Source: Pseudomonadota bacterium
GTDB taxonomy: Bacteria; Pseudomonadota; Alphaproteobacteria; Sphingomonadales; Sphingomonadaceae
Length of the DNA stretch: 34,480 bases
Assembly: GCA_018242165.1 (NCBI GenBank)
Contig: JAFECL010000088.1
Location: forward strand, 1 to 34,480
Direction: 5' to 3'
Part shown: positions 23,713-31,755 of the stretch, piece after piece
Layout: each line of letters opens with the position of its first letter
Position numbering within the stretch: the first letter of the stretch is position 1
Program-made: the position numbers and the translations under genes
The notes under the pieces: generated by a model
Database searches by the model: none
Told to the model about the DNA's origin: nothing
Seen by the model: only the letters and a program-made list of their open reading frames with translations

Positions 23713-24087
23713 TCAACCCGTCCGCTCGACCAGTGCCTTCACCGCCGCCATGAACGGGCCGATCGAGACCGGCTTGGCGAGGTAACCCTCGGCCCCGGCG
23801 TCGCGGATCCGTTCCTCGTCGCCCTTGCCGGCATAGGCGGTAACGGCCAGCACCGGGATCGGGCGCAGCACCGGGTCGGCCTTGGCTTCCTCGATCAGGT
23901 CCAGCCCCGAAACCTCGGGCATCTGGATGTCCATGATGATCAGGTTGGGAACGAATTCGCGCGCCCGGCCCAGCGCCTCGCGCCCGTCGGCCACCGGCTC
24001 GACCACATAGCCTTGCGACTTCAGCACGTCACAGAACAGCTTGCGATTGAGATCGTTGTCCTCGACAACCAGGATGCGCTTTGCCAT
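23713..24087 (-). CDS. divK: DivK-type single-domain response regulator
   Basis: A 124-residue receiver with no output domain. In alphaproteobacteria DivK acts upstream of the CckA-ChpT-CtrA relay. The phosphorylation site is D53 in IMDIQMPEVSGLDLIEEA, the acidic pair is E9/D10 in VVEDNDLN, the lysine lies in YLAKPVS, and AVTAYAGKGDEERIRDAGAE closely resembles the Caulobacter DivK sequence. It is 77 bases upstream of acp and may be cotranscribed with acp-spt. The start at 24087 lies divergent to DUF3572. Confidence 0.9.
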   Translation of the reverse strand: MAKRILVVEDNDLNRKLFCDVLKSQGYVVEPVADGREALGRAREFVPNLIIMDIQMPEVSGLDLIEEAKADPVLRPIPVLAVTAYAGKGDEERIRDAGAEGYLAKPVSIGPFMAAVKALVERTG

Positions 24088-24121
24088 GCGGGCGCTGTAA
24101 GCCAGCCCAAGGATTCTGACA

Positions 24122-24409
24122 ATTCTTCGCGAACGACCTCCACAGCTCGATCCCCAGGCGCTGGCGCTCGCGGCGCTGGGCTGGGTGCTGGCCGATGATG
24201 ACCATGCCGAACGGCTGCTGGACTTGACGGGCCTGTCCCCCGACGATCTGCGCGCCCGGCTGGGCGAGGGCGGGGTGCAGGTGGCGGTGCTCGACTTTCT
24301 GGCCGCGCACGAACGCGATCTGGTCGCCTGCGCCGCCGCGCTAGGGGTTGAGCCCATGGCGCTGGTCCAGGCCCGCGCCGCGCTGGCGGGCGAGGGGTTC
24401 GAGCCATGA
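24122..24409 (+). CDS. DUF3572 family protein, non-standard start likely
   Basis: A small helical protein of unknown function, usually beside divK in alphaproteobacteria (from memory). The family core is LALAALGWVLADDDHAERL and GLSPDDLRARLGEGGVQVAV, then LDFLAAHERDLVACAAALG. The first ATG/GTG/TTG in frame is GTG 24185, which would cut away the conserved first helix; the frame is open from 24101 and has no standard start there. ATT 24122, nine bases after AAGG, is the best candidate. Its stop overlaps the HAD gene (ATGA). Confidence 0.75.
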   Translation: MLRERPPQLDPQALALAALGWVLADDDHAERLLDLTGLSPDDLRARLGEGGVQVAVLDFLAAHERDLVACAAALGVEPMALVQARAALAGEGFEP

Positions 24410-25035
24410 GCCGGCCGCTGGTGATCACCGATTGCGACGAGGTGCTGCTGCACATGGTCGCCCCGTTCCGCGACTGGCTGGCGGAAACCCAGGGGATCGA
24501 TTTCCACTGGGTGGGCAATGATTTCTCGAAGGCGCTGCGCTATTGCGACAGCGGCGAACTGGTCGAGGCGAAGGAGATCTGGCGCCTGCTCAACCTGTTC
24601 TTCGATGCCGAAATGCACCGGCAGGGGCCGATTTCGGGGGCGGTCCACGCGATCAACACCCTGGCCGAACGGGCCGACGTGGTGGTGCTGACGAACCTGA
24701 TGGACCACCGGCAGGAGGCGCGCGCCCAGCAGCTGGCCGATCACGGCATCCACGCCCGGGTCTATACCAACCAGGGCCCGAAAGGCCCGGCGCTGAAGGC
24801 GATCCTCGACGAATACCAGCCCAGCCGCGCGGTGTTCATCGACGATATCGCCCAGCACCACGGCTCGGCCGCCGAAGTGGCGCCCGAGCTGATCCGCCTG
24901 CACCTGTGCGGCGAGCCGCTGCTGGCCCCGCACATTACCTGCGCGCATCAGGCGGGCCACGCCCATGCGCGGATCGACACCTGGGAGCATGCCCTGCCGT
25001 GGCTGCTCGAACAATTGCACGGAGACCAAGCATGA
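24406..25035 (+). CDS. HAD-superfamily hydrolase
   Basis: A soluble phosphatase-like protein of 209 residues. HAD motif I is ITDCDEVLL (D9, D11), motif II is VVLTNLM (T96), a Lys follows (K126 or K131), and motif IV is FIDDIAQHHGSA (D146, D147). The substrate is unknown; the cap insertion (30-75) has an aromatic-rich helix. It overlaps DUF3572 and RidA by four bases each. Confidence 0.85.
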   Translation: MSRPLVITDCDEVLLHMVAPFRDWLAETQGIDFHWVGNDFSKALRYCDSGELVEAKEIWRLLNLFFDAEMHRQGPISGAVHAINTLAERADVVVLTNLMDHRQEARAQQLADHGIHARVYTNQGPKGPALKAILDEYQPSRAVFIDDIAQHHGSAAEVAPELIRLHLCGEPLLAPHITCAHQAGHAHARIDTWEHALPWLLEQLHGDQA

Positions 25036-25496
25036 CCGACGCCGAACTCGACGCGAAACTGGCTGAACTGGGCCTTGCCCTGCCGCAGGCCGCCGCCCCG
25101 GTGGCATCCTATGTGCCGGTGGTCGAGGCCGGGGGCATGGCCTTCGTTTCGGGGCAGCTGCCGTTCATCGATGGCCAGCTGGTCACCGGCCGGCTGGGCG
25201 AGGATGTCAGCGAAGAGGCCGGCTATGCCGCCGCGCGGGCCTGCGGGCTGATGCTGGTGGCCCAGCTCAAGGCCGCTGGCCTGATCGGGCGGATCGCGCG
25301 GGTGGTGAAGCTGGGCGCCTTCGTCAATTGCACGGGCGATTTCACCATGCAGCCCAAGGTTGCCAACGGCGCCTCGGACCTGATGGTCGCCCTGTTCGGC
25401 GAGGCCGGCAAGCACGCCCGCAGCGCGGTGGGGGTGCCGGCGTTGCCGCTGGGCGCCGCGGTCGAGGTGGACGCAATTGTTGCTCTCGTTAGCTGA
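25032..25496 (+). CDS. RidA/YjgF-family enamine deaminase
   Basis: Hydrolyses reactive enamine/imine intermediates in amino-acid metabolism. It has 154 residues. Conserved features are PVVEAGGMAFVSGQLPFIDG, GRIARVVKLGAFVNCTGDF and KHARSAVGVPALPLGAAVE, with R130 at the position of the substrate-binding arginine; this is the long RidA subfamily. The start codon overlaps the HAD stop, and the next gene overlaps its end by 20 bases. Confidence 0.9.
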   Translation: MTDAELDAKLAELGLALPQAAAPVASYVPVVEAGGMAFVSGQLPFIDGQLVTGRLGEDVSEEAGYAAARACGLMLVAQLKAAGLIGRIARVVKLGAFVNCTGDFTMQPKVANGASDLMVALFGEAGKHARSAVGVPALPLGAAVEVDAIVALVS

Positions 25497-26238
25497 CCGG
25501 CTGTTCGCCCCGGCGCCGGGCGCCGCGCTGGGCTGGCTGAAGGGTGCGCGCGTCGCGCATCGCGGGCTGCACATGGACGGGGTGGTCGAGAACTCCCCCG
25601 CCGCTTTCGAGGCGGCCGCCGTTCGCGGCCTCGCCATCGAATGTGACGTCCAGCTGACCGCCGATGGCGAGGCGGTGGTGTTCCATGACTTCACGCTGGA
25701 ACGGCTGACCGCCGAAACCGGCGCGGTAATCGACCGCAAGGCCGCCGATCTCGCCACGATCCGCTATCGCGACAGCGACGAGACGATCCCGACTTTCGCC
25801 CGGTTCCTTGCCGCAGTGGGCGGCCGGGTGCCGCTGCTGATCGAGGTGAAGTCGCAGGCCGACTGGGATTGGGCCCGGCTTTGCGCGGCCGTGGCGCGGG
25901 GGCTGGCAGGCTATACCGGCCCGGCGGCGGTGATGAGCTTTGACCCGCGCGTTGGCGGCTGGTTCGCGGCCCATGCCCCGCAGGTGGTGCGCGGGCTGGT
26001 CGCCAGCGAGGAACACAGCCGGGGCTGGTACGGCGATCTGCGCCGCCACTGCGCGCTGTGGCAATCGCGCGCGCAGTTCCTCGCCTACGACGTGCGCGAT
26101 CTGCCCAGCCGCTTCGCCGCCGCCCAGCGCGCGCGCGGCCTGCCGGTGGCAACCTGGACGGTGCGCGATCCGGCGCTGTTTCCGGTGGCCACGGCCAATG
26201 CCGACGCGCTGATCGCGGAAGGCAGCATCATCGCGTGA
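25477..26238 (+). CDS. Glycerophosphodiester phosphodiesterase
   Basis: Cleaves glycerophosphodiesters to glycerol-3-phosphate and an alcohol. It has 253 residues. Catalytic and metal residues: AHRGLH (H28, R29), ENSPAAFEAA, ECDVQLTADGEAVVFHD (E55, D57, H70) and VPLLIEVKSQ. TTG 25477 is chosen because no ATG or GTG lies before the essential HRG motif; a second TTG at 25480 is equally possible. The 20-base overlap with RidA points to translational coupling. No signal peptide, so it should be cytosolic. Confidence 0.9.
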   Translation: MLLSLADRLFAPAPGAALGWLKGARVAHRGLHMDGVVENSPAAFEAAAVRGLAIECDVQLTADGEAVVFHDFTLERLTAETGAVIDRKAADLATIRYRDSDETIPTFARFLAAVGGRVPLLIEVKSQADWDWARLCAAVARGLAGYTGPAAVMSFDPRVGGWFAAHAPQVVRGLVASEEHSRGWYGDLRRHCALWQSRAQFLAYDVRDLPSRFAAAQRARGLPVATWTVRDPALFPVATANADALIAEGSIIA

Positions 26239-27368
26239 GCGAGGCGGCGGTGGCGGTGCGGATCGGTCCGTCGGTCGGCGCCTTGCCGGCGGCGGAATGG
26301 GATGCGCTGGCCGGTGGCAATCCGTTCATGGCCCACGCCTTCCTCTCGGCGCTCGAGGATTCAGGCTCGGTGGGCGAGGGGAGTGGCTGGGCCCCCCTGC
26401 CGCTGAGCATCGCGGGGCCAGACGGGCGGCTGGTGGCGGCGCTGCCGGCCTACCTCAAGCATCACAGCCAGGGCGAATATGTCTTCGACCATGCCTGGGC
26501 CGATGCCTGGGCGCGGGCCGGGGGCGATTATTACCCCAAGCTGCAGATCGCCGCGCCCTTCACCCCCGCCACCGGCCCCCGGGTGCTGGCGCAGGATCCG
26601 GCCATGGCCGCCCCCTTGCTGGCGGCGGCACAGCAGCTGTGCGCGGAACACGGGCTATCCTCGGCCCATGCCACCTTCATCGCCCCCGAACAGGTGGCGT
26701 GGTTTGCGGCCGCCGGCTGGCTGGTCCGCCACGATATCCAGTTCCACTGGCACAATCGCGGCTATCGCAGCTTCGACGATTTCCTTGGCCAGCTATCCTC
26801 GGGCAAGCGCAAGAACATCCGCAAGGAACGCGCCGCAGCGCAGGCCGGGCTGACCATCCGCCGGCTGAGCGGCGACCAGATCGGCGAGCACCACTGGGAT
26901 GCCTTCTGGCAGTTCTATCAGGATACCGGCGCGCGCAAATGGGGCCGGCCCTACCTGACGCGCGAGGCTTTCACCCTGCTGGGCGAGCGGATGGCCGACC
27001 GAATCGTGCTGGTGATGGCCGAGGAAGCGGGCAGGGCCGTGGCCGGGGCGCTCAACTTCCTTGGCCCCGATGCGCTCTATGGCCGCTATTGGGGGGCGCT
27101 GGTCGAGCGGCCCTTCCTCCATTTCGAGCTGTGCTATTACCAGGCGATCGACGCCGCCATCGAACGCGGGCTGCCCCGGGTCGAGGCGGGGGCGCAGGGC
27201 GGGCACAAATTGGCGCGGGGGTACGAGCCGGTCGAGACCACCTCGGCCCACTACATCGCCCACCCCGGCTTCCGCGCCGCCGTGGCCGATTTTCTCGAGC
27301 GCGAGCGACAAGGCGTGGCGGCAGACCGGCTGTATCTTGAAGGGCACCTGCCGTTCCGGCGGGGGTAG
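26235..27368 (+). CDS. GNAT-family protein, DUF482 (COG3146) type
   Basis: A 377-residue protein. It belongs to the peptidoglycan-biosynthesis-like N-acetyltransferases, whose substrates are unknown. Recognised by SSGKRKNIRKERAAAQAG (190-207), YQDTGARKWGRPYLTREAF, GALNFLGPDALYGRYWGALV, RPFLHFELCYYQAIDAAIER and EAGAQGGHKLARGYEP. GTG 26235 overlaps the previous stop (GTGA); starts further upstream in frame would run deep into the phosphodiesterase gene. It closes the operon before a hairpin at 27382-27407. Confidence 0.87.
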   Translation: MSEAAVAVRIGPSVGALPAAEWDALAGGNPFMAHAFLSALEDSGSVGEGSGWAPLPLSIAGPDGRLVAALPAYLKHHSQGEYVFDHAWADAWARAGGDYYPKLQIAAPFTPATGPRVLAQDPAMAAPLLAAAQQLCAEHGLSSAHATFIAPEQVAWFAAAGWLVRHDIQFHWHNRGYRSFDDFLGQLSSGKRKNIRKERAAAQAGLTIRRLSGDQIGEHHWDAFWQFYQDTGARKWGRPYLTREAFTLLGERMADRIVLVMAEEAGRAVAGALNFLGPDALYGRYWGALVERPFLHFELCYYQAIDAAIERGLPRVEAGAQGGHKLARGYEPVETTSAHYIAHPGFRAAVADFLERERQGVAADRLYLEGHLPFRRG

Positions 27369-27381
27369 CCCCCAAAACAAA

Positions 27382-27407
27382 GGGCGCGCCCGTTGCCAGG
27401 CGCGCCC
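27382..27407 (+). terminator. Hairpin between convergent genes
   Basis: GGGCGCGCC (27382-27390), loop of eight, GGCGCGCCC (27399-27407), then TCCCCCC. Nine perfect pairs but a C-rich tail. It can fold on both strands and may separate the convergent GNAT and Sel1-like genes. Confidence 0.55.
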
Positions 27408-27430
27408 TCCCCCCGAAAACTCTTGTCCAG

Positions 27431-27475
27431 CATCGCGCCACAAAGTGGGAACCGGCGTTTGGCTCCTCGGCGATG
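27431..27475 (+). repeat. Dispersed intergenic repeat, copy A
   Basis: Starts CATCGCGCCA, contains AAAGTGG and AACCGG, and ends GCGATG, so its ends are inverted repeats. It shares the same elements in the same order with copy B at 31610-31671 (reverse strand); copy A lacks an internal 19-base segment present in B. Confidence 0.75.
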
Positions 27476-27490
27476 GGTAAACTGAAACTC

Positions 27491-27838
27491 CTAGGCGGCG
27501 CGGCGGCTGGTGGCGGCGATCCATTCGCGGGCGCGGCGTTGCGCCTCGGCCACTTCGCGGGCGGTCATTTCCTCGCTGATGTCGGCGCGGCAGTGCTTGG
27601 CTTCCTCGTGCCCGGCAACAGCGGCCAGATTGAACCACTTGTGCGCCTCGATCAGGTCGCTGGGCAGGCCGTGGCTGCCGGTCGAAAAGGCGACCCCCAG
27701 GTCGAAATAGGCGTTGATGTCGCCCTGGGCGGCCGCAGCCAGGCAAGTGGCAACCAGCGCCTCGACCGCTTCGGCCGGCAGGTCGGCGCCGGTCAGGCCC
27801 TCGGGCTTGTCACCATCGTGAATCCACATTGCAACCAT
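27491..27838 (-). CDS. Sel1-repeat-like small protein
   Basis: A 115-residue protein with one clear Sel1/TPR-like helix pair: DINAYFDLGVAFSTGSHGLP, SDLIEAHKWFNLAAVAGHEE. No signal peptide. Such repeats bind proteins; a function cannot be given. ATG 27838 follows a purine-rich GGGGGACGAG; an internal ATG (27829) is an alternative. It is divergent to dksA, and a CtrA-like box lies between them. Confidence 0.82.
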   Translation of the reverse strand: MVAMWIHDGDKPEGLTGADLPAEAVEALVATCLAAAAQGDINAYFDLGVAFSTGSHGLPSDLIEAHKWFNLAAVAGHEEAKHCRADISEEMTAREVAEAQRRAREWIAATSRRAA

Positions 27839-27905
27839 AGCTCGTCCCCCAAGACGGACCGGATCTTTCCCCTTCCGGCATGAGGTGAAAGCTGGCGAAA
27901 CATGG

Positions 27906-27921
27906 TCAACAAAAGGTTAAC
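27906..27921 (+). promoter_or_regulatory. CtrA-like box between Sel1-like gene and dksA
   Basis: TCAAC-N6-TTAAC: the second half is perfect and the first has one mismatch against the full TTAA-N7-TTAA CtrA site. It lies 68 bases before the Sel1-like start and 182 before dksA. Confidence 0.45.
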
Positions 27922-28009
27922 GGGCAGGAAGATTTTTGCCGGTCCGGCGGATTGCTGCCGGCCAGCCGCCGGTTATCCCCCGCCGCCTTGCCCGGAACCG
28001 CATTGCCGC

Positions 28010-28038
28010 TTGTGCCGGCCAAGGCGCCTGCCTATAGG
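28010..28038 (+). promoter_or_regulatory. Candidate dksA promoter
   Basis: TTGTGC (28010-28015), exactly 17 bases, TATAGG (28033-28038). It would start transcription about 57 bases before the dksA ATG. Confidence 0.5.
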
Positions 28039-28102
28039 CGCCGGCAGTCGCCCACCCTTCCGGGAAAGTACCGGGGCGCGCGGGCGGAATTGGGAGTTTC
28101 GC

Positions 28103-28561
28103 ATGCCGGCAAGCCTGTCTGAGGACATCGACGTTCTGGTCAAGGCCAAGCGGGCGCTGGGCGGCGAATATGTCCCCGGCGAGAACGAGCCCTACATGTG
28201 CGAGGCGCAGCTGGATTATTTCCGCCGCCTGCTGGGCGAATGGAAGAAGTCGATCCTGGCCGCCTCCGCCGACACCCTCCAGCAGCTGCAGGATGGTCCG
28301 ATCCGCGAGCCCGACCTGAACGACCGCGCCTCGAGCGAGACCGACTGGGGCATCGAGCTGCGCACCCGCGACCGCCAGCGCAAGCTGATCGCCAAGATCG
28401 ATTCGGCGCTGCGCCGGATCGAGGAAGGCGAATACGGGTTCTGCGAAGTGACCGGCGAGCCGATCGGGCTGGGCCGCCTGTCCGCCCGCCCGATCGCGAC
28501 CATGACGGTCGAGGCGCAGGAAGCCCACGAACGCCGCGAAAAGATCTCGCGCGACGATTGA
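28103..28561 (+). CDS. dksA: DksA-family RNA polymerase-binding regulator
   Basis: Binds in the RNA polymerase secondary channel and acts with ppGpp. It has 152 residues. The coiled-coil tip motif DxxDxA is visible (D71, D74, A76), followed by WGIELRTRDRQRKLI and the C-terminal globular part YGFCEVTGEPIGLGRLSARP. The zinc finger is degenerate: only C114 remains of the usual four cysteines, a form I associate with alphaproteobacteria. ATG 28103 has GGGAG upstream. The stop is 215 bases before pilZ. Confidence 0.92.
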   Translation: MPASLSEDIDVLVKAKRALGGEYVPGENEPYMCEAQLDYFRRLLGEWKKSILAASADTLQQLQDGPIREPDLNDRASSETDWGIELRTRDRQRKLIAKIDSALRRIEEGEYGFCEVTGEPIGLGRLSARPIATMTVEAQEAHERREKISRDD

Positions 28562-28776
28562 TTCCGGCCCCCGGGCGCCGCTTCTTTCTCCCGCCGAACC
28601 GCCCGGTCACCTGCAAGCTATTGCCGGGGCGTTAAGGAAATTTTTTCCTGTCGGGTTTAACCCATGTTCTCAGAGCTGGTCCGGGGGCCGGTTCAGGGCG
28701 CAATTTTCTTGGGATTCCCGCGCGGTACGGCATCGGGCCGGGCCAGCGGGACAATGGTGAAAACGCTACGTAGGGC

Positions 28777-29181
28777 ATGGATGTAGAGACAATGGGCGAC
28801 AACGACCACCGCCACATTTCCCGTGACAGCATGTTCGTCCAGGCGCGTCTGCGCGATGCCGCGGGGGCCGAACACATGGTCCGGATCCGCAATCTTTCGT
28901 CTGGCGGCGTGATGGCCGAAGGCAACCTGCGCATGCAGCGCGGCGATGCGATCAGCATCGAGATCCGCAATGTCGGCTGGGTGGACGGCAACGTCGCCTG
29001 GGTGGCCGACAGCCGCTTTGGCATCGCTTTCTGCGAATCGGTCGATCCGCGCGCGGTGCGCAGCCCGGTGATCCAGACCGGGCCCAAGCCGGTCAGCCCG
29101 CACGATCTGCTGCTGCATCGCCCGATGGCGGTGCGGCTCAACCCGGTCGATCCGCGCCAGCCGGTGGTTCGCAAGATCTGA
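28777..29181 (+). CDS. PilZ-domain protein
   Basis: A single PilZ domain of 134 residues. Evidence: SRDSMFVQARLR near the start and the second signature NLSSGGVMAEGNLRMQRGD (39-57), then IEIRNVGWVDGNVAWVADSR. The first signature (RxxxR) is not clear, so c-di-GMP binding is uncertain. ATG 28777 or ATG 28792 could be the start. The 215 bp upstream contain TTAA words and a GGAAATTTTTTCC palindrome (28636-28648). Confidence 0.85.
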   Translation: MDVETMGDNDHRHISRDSMFVQARLRDAAGAEHMVRIRNLSSGGVMAEGNLRMQRGDAISIEIRNVGWVDGNVAWVADSRFGIAFCESVDPRAVRSPVIQTGPKPVSPHDLLLHRPMAVRLNPVDPRQPVVRKI

Positions 29182-29262
29182 TCCACCGTTCCCGGCTGGC
29201 GCCAGCGGATTTGGCGCCGCCGGTCCATTCCTTTCAGCGATTGTTTGGTCTAGGCTGGGCCC

Positions 29263-30747
29263 ATGCTGCCTCGTGCCGTGCCAACAGGGTTCCCGCCGTT
29301 CGTGCTGGCCGCAGCGGCGCTGCTGGGCGCCTGCACGCCGCACGAGGATGCCGACCTGACCGTGGCGGTGGTGGCCGACGCGCCCGCCGCGCCGGGCCAT
29401 GCCGCGTCGTCGCGGCTGGCCGGCCAGCTGCTTGCCGGAGCGACCGCCGAGGGGCTGGTTGCGCTCGACGAGGAAGGGCGGGTGATCCCCGCGCTGGCCG
29501 ACCGCTGGATCGTGACCGACGATGGCCAGAGCTATATCTTCCGCCTGCGCACCGGCACCTGGCCCGATGGCAGCCCGATCACCGGCGAAAGCATCCGCGC
29601 CGCGCTCGACGCCGCGCTGGCCGCGCAGCGCGGCACCGCGCTGGGACTGGACCTTGATGGCGTGGAAGAGGTGCGGGCGATGGCCGGCCGGGTGGTGGAG
29701 CTGCGCCTCAGCCATGGCATGCCTGATCTGCTGCAATTGCTGGCCCAGCCCGAACTGGGCCTGCTGCGGCGTGATCGCGGCACCGGGCCCTTGCTGGCGA
29801 AGCGCGCCCGGGGCGGCACGCTGCTGACCGCGATTGCCCCCGAAAAGCGCGGCCTGCCCCCGGTTGAAGGGTGGCAGGGCCTGACCCATTCGGTGCGGCT
29901 GGAGGTGCTGCCCGGTGATCAGGCGCTGGCCCGCTATGCCGAAGGCAGCATTACCGCGGTGATCGGCGGCACCTTTGCCGATGCCCAGCGGGTGACCCGC
30001 ACCGCGCTGGGCCGCTCGACCGCGCGGCCCGATCCGGTGATCGGCCTGTTCGGCCTGGCGGTGCAGGGCACCGACGGGGTGCTTTCCGCCCCCGAATTCC
30101 GCGAAGCGCTGGCCATGGCCATCGACCGCGACGCGCTGGCCGCCAGCCTCGAGGTGGGCGGCTGGCAGCCGACGACACGGATGATCGGGCGCGGCGTGGC
30201 TGATGACAGCGGGCTGGTCGACGAACGCTGGCAGAACCGCAGCCTGGCCGATCGCCAGGCCAGCGCCGCCGGCCGGCTGACCCGCTGGACCGGCGGGGGC
30301 AAGCACCCGGTGTTGCGCGTGGCTCTGCCGGCGGGGCCGGGGGCCGACATTCTGGCGGCACGGCTGGCGGCCGACTTCGGAGCAATCGGCCTGGGCTTTG
30401 TGCGGGTGGCGATCGGCGCCCCGGCCGATCTGCGGCTGATCGATCAGGTGGCGCGCTATCCGCGCAGCCAGTGGTTCCTCAACCAGCTCAGCTGCGTCGC
30501 GCTGCGCGGCCCGTGCAGCGCCGAGGCCGATGCCCTGGCCCGCAAGGCCCGGGCCGAGGCCGATCCTGCAAAGGCCGCCGATGTGGTGGCCGAGGCCGAG
30601 GCGAAACTGACTCAGGCCAACATCTTTCTGCCGCTCGGTCCGCCGGTCCGCTGGTCGCTGTGGAGCGGTTCGGACCTCGGCCTGGCGGCCAATCGCTGGG
30701 GCTATCACCCGCTGGCTCCGCTGGCGATCCGGCCCGATACGCGGTGA
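29263..30747 (+). CDS. Peptide/nickel ABC-type solute-binding lipoprotein
   Basis: A 494-residue protein of the SBP_bac_5 family. The N-terminus is a lipoprotein signal: hydrophobic segment and lipobox LLGAC with C24. The binding domain shows GLVALDEEGRVIPALADRW, FRLRTGTWPDGSPITGESIR and FREALAMAIDRDALAASLE, typical of oligopeptide-binding proteins, and the end WGYHPLAPLAIRP. No permease or ATPase gene is beside it. Its neighbour ctrA begins 147 bases later. Confidence 0.88.
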   Translation: MLPRAVPTGFPPFVLAAAALLGACTPHEDADLTVAVVADAPAAPGHAASSRLAGQLLAGATAEGLVALDEEGRVIPALADRWIVTDDGQSYIFRLRTGTWPDGSPITGESIRAALDAALAAQRGTALGLDLDGVEEVRAMAGRVVELRLSHGMPDLLQLLAQPELGLLRRDRGTGPLLAKRARGGTLLTAIAPEKRGLPPVEGWQGLTHSVRLEVLPGDQALARYAEGSITAVIGGTFADAQRVTRTALGRSTARPDPVIGLFGLAVQGTDGVLSAPEFREALAMAIDRDALAASLEVGGWQPTTRMIGRGVADDSGLVDERWQNRSLADRQASAAGRLTRWTGGGKHPVLRVALPAGPGADILAARLAADFGAIGLGFVRVAIGAPADLRLIDQVARYPRSQWFLNQLSCVALRGPCSAEADALARKARAEADPAKAADVVAEAEAKLTQANIFLPLGPPVRWSLWSGSDLGLAANRWGYHPLAPLAIRPDTR

Positions 30748-30790
30748 GGCGGCAGGATTTTGCCGCTTTTTTGCCGCCATCGCCCGTCGG

Positions 30791-30805
30791 TTTACGATAA
30801 ATTAA
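30791..30805 (+). promoter_or_regulatory. CtrA-like box upstream of ctrA
   Basis: TTTA-N7-TTAA differs at one base from the full CtrA site TTAA-N7-TTAA. A further TTAA lies at 30831-30834. Both are within 110 bases of the ctrA start, as expected for autoregulation. Confidence 0.5.
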
Positions 30806-30841
30806 CCTTTCTTGGTCATTGCTCCTATGGTTAATGGCGGG

Positions 30842-30862
30842 CATCACCAAGTGGAGGTGATG
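30842..30862 (+). other. Hairpin in the ctrA 5' leader
   Basis: CATCACC (30842-30848), loop of seven, GGTGATG (30856-30862): a perfect 7-base-pair stem 32 bases before the ctrA start. Confidence 0.5.
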
Positions 30863-30894
30863 GTTCGCAAGGTTTCGGGGCAAAGGGGATACCC

Positions 30895-31590
30895 ATGCGC
30901 GTATTGTTGATCGAGGATGAGCCGACCACGGCGCGAGCGATCGAATTGATGCTCACGACCGAGGGGTTCAATGTCTACTCGACCGATCTTGGCGAAGAGG
31001 GCCTCGATCTCGGCAAGCTGTATGATTACGATATCATCCTGCTCGACCTGAACCTGCCGGACATGCACGGCTACGATGTGCTGAAGAAGCTGCGCGTCGC
31101 CAAGGTGCAAACCCCGGTGCTGATCCTTTCGGGCATCAGCGAAATGGATTCCAAGGTGCGGTCGTTCGGCTTCGGCGCCGACGACTATGTCACCAAGCCC
31201 TTCCACCGCGAGGAACTGGTTGCCCGGATCCACGCGGTTGTCCGCCGTTCCAAGGGCCACTCGCAGTCGGTCATCCGCACCGGCAAGCTGGCGGTCAACC
31301 TCGATGCCAAGACCGTCGAAGTCGACGGCGCCCGCGTCCACCTGACGGGCAAGGAATATGCGATGCTCGAGCTGCTCTCGCTGCGCAAGGGCACCACGCT
31401 GACCAAGGAAATGTTCCTCAACCACCTCTATGGCGGGATGGACGAGCCCGAGCTCAAGATCATCGACGTGTTCATCTGCAAGCTGCGCAAGAAGCTGGCG
31501 CATGCCTGCGGTGGCGAAAACTACATCGAAACCGTCTGGGGCCGCGGCTATGTCCTGCGCGATCCGGGCGCCGAGATGGAAGCCGCCTAA
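30895..31590 (+). CDS. ctrA: Cell-cycle master regulator CtrA (OmpR-type)
   Basis: A 231-residue response regulator. The receiver has E8/D9 (LIEDEP), phosphorylation site D51 in [15 protein letters not shown], and [15 protein letters not shown]. The DNA-binding winged helix contains [60 protein letters not shown] and [11 protein letters not shown], closely matching CtrA. CtrA controls DNA replication, division, flagella and, in several alphaproteobacteria, GTA genes. ATG 30895 has AAAGGGG upstream. Likely autoregulated (box at 30791). It ends before repeat copy B and a strong terminator. Confidence 0.95.
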   Translation: MRVLLIEDEPTTARAIELMLTTEGFNVYSTDLGEEGLDLGKLYDYDIILLDLNLPDMHGYDVLKKLRVAKVQTPVLILSGISEMDSKVRSFGFGADDYVTKPFHREELVARIHAVVRRSKGHSQSVIRTGKLAVNLDAKTVEVDGARVHLTGKEYAMLELLSLRKGTTLTKEMFLNHLYGGMDEPELKIIDVFICKLRKKLAHACGGENYIETVWGRGYVLRDPGAEMEAA

Positions 31591-31609
31591 GCCAAGAGTT
31601 TAGTGATCG

Positions 31610-31671
31610 CATCGCGAAAGGCCAAACGGAGTTCACCGCAGGAAAAACCGGTTTCCACTTTTGGCGCGATG
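31610..31671 (-). repeat. Dispersed intergenic repeat, copy B
   Basis: On the minus strand starts CATCGCGCCA, continues AAAGTGGAAACCGG, then a 19-base insert, CGTTTGGC and ends CGCGATG. Inverted ends CATCGCG/CGCGATG. Copy A at 27431-27475 has the same parts without the insert. Confidence 0.75.
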
Positions 31672-31698
31672 CTCATTCAAGTTCCTTGACGACGACAG

Positions 31699-31732
31699 AA
31701 CGGCCCGCCTCCTGCACGAGGCGGGCCGTTTT
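31699..31732 (+). terminator. Bidirectional terminator between ctrA and regulator
   Basis: AACGGCCCGCCTC (31699-31711), loop CTGCAC, GAGGCGGGCCGTT (31718-31730), then TT: thirteen perfect pairs, with the T run partly in the stem. It can end ctrA on plus and the convergent regulator on minus. Confidence 0.88.
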
Positions 31733-31755
31733 GCGTTGGGCCCGGGTGCGGGTGA

